A stretch of DNA of 64,000 nucleotides from an uncultured Dysgonomonas sp. (GTDB lineage: Bacteria; Bacteroidota; Bacteroidia; Bacteroidales; Dysgonomonadaceae), in the NCBI GenBank assembly GCA_945273835.1, contig CALYPL010000012.1, positions 1-64,000 on the forward strand, given 5' to 3'. Position numbers and translations under genes: made by a program. How positions within the stretch are numbered: the stretch's first letter is position 1; each line of letters starts with the position of its first letter. Shown piece after piece: positions 59,217 to 64,000 of the stretch. Under the pieces are notes generated by a model. It did no database searches. It was given only the letters and a program-made list of their open reading frames with translations, and was not told where the DNA came from.

Positions 59217-59831
59217 TCAACAAATATCAAGATTCAACACTTCGTCCCCCTCGAGATATCCTTTAAGATTGTCTCCTATCAACACTTTTCCTGCTCCGGC
59301 GGGTGTTCCTGTAAATATAAGATCACCGGTCTTCAAGGTAAAAAATGTACTTGCATATGCGATAATCTCATCTATGGAACGAATCATTTGGCTACTGTTT
59401 CCGTCCTGCACAATATGACCATTGATTTTCAGGCTGAAATTAATGTTGTTGATTTCAGCTCCAAAGGTTTCTTTTGACACGAATTTTCCTATTGCTGCCG
59501 AATTATCAAATGCTTTGGATATCTCCCAAGGCAACCCTTTGCGCTTAAGTTCAGATTGCAAATCACGAGCTGTGAAATCAATGCCTACCGTAATGTCCTC
59601 GTAATAACGATGGGCAAAGCGTTCGGCTATATTTTTCCCCATCTTGTTTATTTTCACAACAATCTCTGTCTCATAATGGACGTCGGATGTAAAATCGGGA
59701 ATATAAAACCGCTTTTCGTCATTGTGCAGAATAGCGGTATCAGGCTTCAGAAACAACACGGGGGTTGCGTCTGAAGATATTTCTTCCGAATTCTCCCCCC
59801 TGTAATTCTGACCAATACAGATTATTTTCAT
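59217..59831 (-). CDS. Fumarylacetoacetate hydrolase family protein
   Basis: MKIICIGQNY; FLKPDTAIL; YETEIVVKINKMGKNI; VGIDFTARDLQ; DLIFTGTPAGAG. Confidence 0.92.
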   Translation of the reverse strand: MKIICIGQNYRGENSEEISSDATPVLFLKPDTAILHNDEKRFYIPDFTSDVHYETEIVVKINKMGKNIAERFAHRYYEDITVGIDFTARDLQSELKRKGLPWEISKAFDNSAAIGKFVSKETFGAEINNINFSLKINGHIVQDGNSSQMIRSIDEIIAYASTFFTLKTGDLIFTGTPAGAGKVLIGDNLKGYLEGDEVLNLDIC

Positions 59832-59870
59832 TAATCTTTTATCTTAAATCAACTACTAAAATCAAAGGTT

Positions 59871-60932
59871 TTACTTATTCAATACATCAATTTGTTGACG
59901 TACTGATTCTTCATGAATGGCTTCGAGTACGATACGCATAAATTCGCTATCCATCCCCATTTTAACTGCTTCGCCAATACGTTTTTGTAATATCTCATCA
60001 TAACGGTTTGTCTGAACCACTGCCATATTGTGCTCTTTCTTATAAGTTCCGATTTCTCTTGAAACACGCATGCGCTTAGCCAAAAGTTCGAGCAACTGAT
60101 CGTCAATTTCATCAATCTGATAGCGTAGTTGAGACAAATCTTCTGTTGTTTGTTTAAAATCTCGAATGATCAACGAATCCAGAATCTGCTTCAATCTGTC
60201 GGGTGTAACTTGTTGCGAAGCATCGCTCCATGCTGTGTCGGGATCACAATGAGTTTCAATAATCAAACCGTCATAATTCAAATCCATTGCACGCTGGCTT
60301 AGTGGTTCGATCAAATCCCGACGACCTCCGATATGGCTTGGATCGCAGATTATTGGTAGATCGGGGTAACGTCGTTTCAGCTCGATAGGTATATGCCACT
60401 GTGGAAGATTGCGATAGATTTTTTTGTCGTATGAACTGAACCCTCTATGGATAGCTCCTAATTTGGTAATCCCAACTTTGCTTAAACGCTCAAATGCGCC
60501 AATCCATAATTCGAGATCAGGATTCACAGGGTTTTTAATCAGCACGGGAATATCAACACCTTGTAAAGCCTCTGCTATCTCCTGAACTGCAAACGGGTTG
60601 GCAGTTGTGCGTGCGCCAATCCAAAGCATATCAATACCATATTTGAGTGCTTCATATACATGTTTCTGTGTAGCAACTTCAGTCGATACGTACATTCCGG
60701 TTTCTTGTCGTACTTTTTTAAGCCAAGCCAATCCTTCGCTACCAACTCCTTCAAAACCTCCGGGTTTTGTGCGGGGTTTCCATATTCCCGCGCGAAGAAT
60801 TTTTATACCGTTAGCCGCCAACTGACGTGCTGTTTTCATTACCTGTTCTTCTGTTTCAGCACTACAAGGTCCTGCAATAACCAAGGGTCTCTTAGCTTCT
60901 ACTCCGGGTAGTAAAATTGATTCTAATTTCAT
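59871..60932 (-). CDS. Bifunctional 3-deoxy-7-phosphoheptulonate synthase / chorismate mutase
   Basis: LVIAGPCSAETEEQVMKTA; RAGIWKPRTKPGGFEGVG; LPIICDPSHIGGRRDLI; LRYQIDEIDDQLLELLAKRMRVSREIG. Confidence 0.96.
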   Translation of the reverse strand: MKLESILLPGVEAKRPLVIAGPCSAETEEQVMKTARQLAANGIKILRAGIWKPRTKPGGFEGVGSEGLAWLKKVRQETGMYVSTEVATQKHVYEALKYGIDMLWIGARTTANPFAVQEIAEALQGVDIPVLIKNPVNPDLELWIGAFERLSKVGITKLGAIHRGFSSYDKKIYRNLPQWHIPIELKRRYPDLPIICDPSHIGGRRDLIEPLSQRAMDLNYDGLIIETHCDPDTAWSDASQQVTPDRLKQILDSLIIRDFKQTTEDLSQLRYQIDEIDDQLLELLAKRMRVSREIGTYKKEHNMAVVQTNRYDEILQKRIGEAVKMGMDSEFMRIVLEAIHEESVRQQIDVLNK

Positions 60933-61097
60933 TGTCTTATTTATTTAATTATTTATATTTTCTTAAAAATCAGCATTTAACACGTAAAAAAGTAACATAA
61001 GTAACAAAAATCAGGGTGTTTTATCAATATATCCATTCATTAGACTTTAAATCAGTCAATCATCTAATAAATAGATAATAAAATCAAACCTTACAAA

Positions 61098-62285
61098 CTA
61101 AATTACTTTCTTTATCCGTTCTTTTGCTTCCTGAAGCATCTCTTCATTACAGCAAAGAGAGATTCGGATATAACGTTCTCCGCGACTACCGAATATAGAT
61201 CCGGGGGTAATAAAGACGTGGGCATTATATAAAATATGATCAGCCAATTCTTCACTGCTTTTATATTTATCGGGAATTTTACCCCAGAAGAACATACCGA
61301 CCTGATTTTCGTCATACGAACATCCCAGCATGTCCATTATTTCTTTAGCATAGACACGTCTTCGGGCATATAAATCGATATTATTTTCACGGTGCCACAC
61401 GTTAGAATTGTTGAGAGCTGCAATGGCAGCGTCCTGCATAGGTTTGAGTATACCGCTTTCTACATTGGTCAGTACTTTCAATATCCATTCTATGAATTGA
61501 GCATTGGATACAATCATTCCTAATCGCCATCCGGGCATGTTATGCGATTTACTCATCGAATTGAGTTCGATACAAATATCTTTTGATCCCTCAATCTGTA
61601 AAATACTCAACGGATTTTCATTCAGTATCATACTGTAAGGATTATCATGCACGATGATGATACCATGCTTCTTACCAAAGTCAACAAGTTTCTGAAAAAG
61701 TTCAAGCGAACCATTTGCTCCGGTAGGCATATTGGGATAGTTAGTCCACATTAATTTGATGTTAGCCAAATCCATCTTTTCCAAAGCATCAAAATCGGGT
61801 TGCCAGCCGTTATTTTCATCCAAATCGTAGGTGTGAATATCTGCTCCTATTAATCGGCTCACGGATGTGTAAGTCGGATAACCGGGATTAGGGACCAAAA
61901 CTCCATCGCCGGGGTTAAGAAACGCCATAGATATAAACATAATGCCTTCTTTTGATCCGATCAAGGGTTGAATCTCTTTTTTAGGGTCAAGTTCAACACC
62001 ATACGTTTTTTTATAAAAGTTGGCAATAGCTTTTCGCAATTCAATAGTACCTACATGCGGTTGGTATCCGTGTGCTTTCTTATCGTTAGCCGATCGGCAT
62101 AACTCGTCAATTGTTTGCTGCGATGGTGGCATATCCGGACTGCCTATTCCCAGACTTATCACATTTTTTCCCTGAGCGTTCATCTCAGCAATCTCTTTCA
62201 ATTTGATCGAGAAATAATATTCACTTACTGTATTAAGTCTGTCAGCGGGAACTATTTGTTTCATAACTGTATTTTTATAATCCAT
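61098..62285 (-). CDS. Class I/II aminotransferase (pheA operon)
   Basis: ISLGIGSPDMPPSQQTI; NYPNMPTGANGSLELF; ELNSMSKSHNMPGWRLGM. Confidence 0.93.
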   Translation of the reverse strand: MDYKNTVMKQIVPADRLNTVSEYYFSIKLKEIAEMNAQGKNVISLGIGSPDMPPSQQTIDELCRSANDKKAHGYQPHVGTIELRKAIANFYKKTYGVELDPKKEIQPLIGSKEGIMFISMAFLNPGDGVLVPNPGYPTYTSVSRLIGADIHTYDLDENNGWQPDFDALEKMDLANIKLMWTNYPNMPTGANGSLELFQKLVDFGKKHGIIIVHDNPYSMILNENPLSILQIEGSKDICIELNSMSKSHNMPGWRLGMIVSNAQFIEWILKVLTNVESGILKPMQDAAIAALNNSNVWHRENNIDLYARRRVYAKEIMDMLGCSYDENQVGMFFWGKIPDKYKSSEELADHILYNAHVFITPGSIFGSRGERYIRISLCCNEEMLQEAKERIKKVI

Positions 62286-62311
62286 TAACCAATGACATAT
62301 ATGCTTTGCAC

Positions 62312-63154
62312 TTATTCTTCACTCTGTCGCCCTTCGGGGTATACTCCCAATATAAGCAGCTCGTTTGTCAGCGGACGTATTGCGTTTAGCGACTGACGAT
62401 ATCGGGTCAGGTCAGCAAATTTGAGATCGACATAAAACTGATATTCCCACTCTCGTCCCAATATAGGAAGCGATTGTATTTTTGTAAGATTTATATTGTA
62501 GAATGAAAATACCGACAGCACATGAGATAAACTACCCTCGGTATGTGCGGTTGTGAAAACGATGGAAGATTTATTCAAAACTTCGTTCTTCTGCATATCA
62601 TCTACAATCCACGGATTAGCGAAAATAAGAAAGCGAGTGAAATTGTGCTTATTTGTTTCAATTCCCCTCGCCAGTATTTCTAATCCGTAAATTTCGGCAG
62701 CTCTCTCACTGCAAATGGCAGCATGCCCCATCAACAGTTTGTCGGCAATATCACGAGCCGCCAAAGCCGTATCTTCGTGTTCTACTACTTTAACATCCTT
62801 CAGTTTATCTAAAAAATCGGTGCATTGCATCAATGCTATCGGATGAGATTGTACTTCTTTTATATCATCAATTGTTTGCCCCGGCATTGCTGCCAGACAA
62901 TGGGATATGCGTTGTTTGTACTCTCCGGCTATGGGTAATTTACAGTTTTTCAGTAAGTCGTAATTCGGAAGTAAGCTACCTGCAATTGTATTTTCGATAG
63001 CCATTATACCTATACAGTTGGGGTCTTTTTCTATAACATGAAAAATATCACGAAAGGTTACGCATGGGATTATCTCAACTTCCTCGTTAAAAAAGTTTTC
63101 CGCGGCAATACCATGATATGCACCTAAACCGCCCTGTATGGCAACCTTCTTCAT
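62312..63154 (-). CDS. pheA: Prephenate dehydratase
   Basis: VAIQGGLGAYHGIAAENFF; IMAIENTIAGSLLPNYDLL; NKHNFTRFLIF; GSLSHVLSVFSFYNINLTKIQSLP (ACT domain). Confidence 0.95.
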   Translation of the reverse strand: MKKVAIQGGLGAYHGIAAENFFNEEVEIIPCVTFRDIFHVIEKDPNCIGIMAIENTIAGSLLPNYDLLKNCKLPIAGEYKQRISHCLAAMPGQTIDDIKEVQSHPIALMQCTDFLDKLKDVKVVEHEDTALAARDIADKLLMGHAAICSERAAEIYGLEILARGIETNKHNFTRFLIFANPWIVDDMQKNEVLNKSSIVFTTAHTEGSLSHVLSVFSFYNINLTKIQSLPILGREWEYQFYVDLKFADLTRYRQSLNAIRPLTNELLILGVYPEGRQSEE

Positions 63155-63174
63155 ATAATTTAATTTTTAGACTT

Positions 63175-63205
63175 AAAAAAAAATCCTGCCGTTTCAGCGG
63201 CAGGA
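63175..63205 (-). terminator. Attenuator terminator upstream of pheA
   Basis: Minus strand TCCTGCCG-CTGAAA-CGGCAGGA then nine T, about 20 nt before the pheA ATG. Confidence 0.92.
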
Positions 63206-63253
63206 CTTTTGTATATTTTTGTACTTAATTTTTTATTCTGAATACTCATACAT

Positions 63254-63263
63254 AAATCCTGCC
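63254..63263 (-). promoter_or_regulatory. Anti-terminator arm (GGCAGGATTT), duplicate of the terminator 3' arm
   Basis: Plus-strand AAATCCTGCC occurs at 63254..63263 and 63181..63190; the upstream copy begins one base after the leader-peptide stop. Confidence 0.85.
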
Positions 63264-63264
63264 T

Positions 63265-63321
63265 TTACCTTTTAAAAAAGTAAAAGAAAAAATAGAAATA
63301 TGTATAAGATAGACAATGCAT
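63265..63321 (-). CDS. Phe/Tyr-rich leader peptide MHCLSYTYFYFFFYFFKR
   Basis: ATG CAT TGT CTA TCT TAT ACA TAT TTC TAT TTT TTC TTT TAC TTT TTT AAA AGG TAA: 6 Phe + 4 Tyr in 18 codons. Too short for the ORF track. Confidence 0.88.
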   Translation of the reverse strand: MHCLSYTYFYFFFYFFKR

Positions 63322-63349
63322 TCTTCAATTCTTTTGTATGAACTTGTTA

Positions 63350-63379
63350 CAAAAGTAATTCTTTTTTTGAAAAAACAAA
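63350..63379 (-). promoter_or_regulatory. Bacteroidota housekeeping promoter for the phe leader: -33 TTTG, 18-nt spacer, -7 TACTTTTG
   Basis: Minus strand TTTG-TTTTTTCAAAAAAAGAAT-TACTTTTG, matching TTTG/TAnnTTTG; leader ATG lies 28 nt after the -7 box. Confidence 0.8.
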
Positions 63380-63798
63380 TATATTCGACAATTATTTTAA
63401 GAGTTTAAAACAATCGTCATATTTCCCTAACTCTCAATAGCTTTAATAAACATGAAGCAATAAAAACCGGCATGGCTCAAAAACAAGCCAAACGAGTGCA
63501 GCGGCTCATCTACAATAAGTATTGACTAATAAAATGGCTAAAAATAGTAAGCTGAAAAAAAGTTTACAACTCATCCTATTTTATTGATATATCAGAAAAT
63601 AGTCAATATTTTTTTATAAATTTAGGGCAGAATAGTTAAAAGGCATAAATCTAAAATAACGAATACTAAAATTGAAATAAATTACTTTTCACATAGGCTT
63701 TTTCAATATTCCTGAATATGCTGATAAAGTCTTGCTTCTGAAAAAATAAAATCAAATATAATTTCTATGATTTCATAACCTTATTGAATTTAGAAGAT

Positions 63799-64000
63799 AT
63801 GACAAAAAAAATTTTATCATTATTTCTATTAAGTATTATAATGATGCTTAATATAAATGCAAAAGAAAAAGACGAAAGTCATGTAATTCCCACTGTTACG
63901 CCTAAAAGACCGGCAGGACAAACAGATGTATTGCAATTAACTTGCCCGCCGATACCAACTGTCAGAGTTGCCTTTATCGGTTTAGGAATGCGCGGCCCGG
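63799..64000 (+). CDS. Gfo/Idh/MocA-family glycosidase, GH109-like (partial, runs off right edge)
   Basis: MTKKILSLFLLSIIMMLNINAKEKDESHVIPTVTPKRPAGQTDVLQLTCPPIPTVRVAFIGLGMRGP; Rossmann start plus signal peptide. Confidence 0.75.
   Translation, partial: MTKKILSLFLLSIIMMLNINAKEKDESHVIPTVTPKRPAGQTDVLQLTCPPIPTVRVAFIGLGMRGP

Noticed and set aside
63184-63205. Simple terminator of an upstream minus-strand gene
   Set aside because: No such gene is present: the 63322..63798 interval has no minus-strand CDS, while a promoter and leader ORF precede the hairpin, so an attenuator is the better reading.
1-64000. CRISPR arrays, insertion sequences, prophage or integrative elements
   Set aside because: No regularly spaced repeats, transposase, integrase or phage structural motifs were seen in the ORFs or intergenic sequence.

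Overview
Bacteroidota (Bacteroidales, Dysgonomonas-like) chromosomal window; the lineage is inferred from gene content and TAnnTTTG-type -7 promoter boxes. It has three parts. (1) An accessory start: a partial DUF6377-type regulator, then a TonB-dependent receptor with a GH36 alpha-galactosidase. (2) A ~37 kb cobalamin island (about 6.5-43.3 kb) with a nearly complete anaerobic B12 pathway, many enzyme fusions (CbiJ-CbiD, CbiH-CbiC, CbiG-CbiF, CbiE-CbiT, HemC'-CobA-HemD), a BtuFCD-like ABC importer, two TonB receptors, a signal-peptide-bearing CbiK chelatase, a PepSY membrane protein, and four cobalamin riboswitches. Non-B12 genes (LTA synthase-like sulfatase, lipid kinase, two-component system) are interspersed. 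(3) A housekeeping stretch: tRNA-Met, LptF/G, RibBA, aspartate aminotransferase, GlnN, DapL/DapF, Nnr, MnmD, IspF, PorV and a pheA-aminotransferase-AroG/chorismate mutase operon, ending in a partial GH109-like gene. The findings I rate highest are: a complete Phe/Tyr attenuator upstream of pheA that the ORF track missed (leader peptide MHCLSYTYFYFFFYFFKR, duplicated anti-terminator/terminator arm, intrinsic terminator, consensus Bacteroidota promoter); a trifunctional HemC-CobA-HemD protein whose HemC part stops before the cofactor-binding domain 3; an apparently exported cobaltochelatase next to a TonB receptor and a PepSY protein; and a B12 riboswitch upstream of a Wzx-like flippase in the Met8/HemC-CobA-HemD operon. 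All calls come from reading the sequence; no database search was run.
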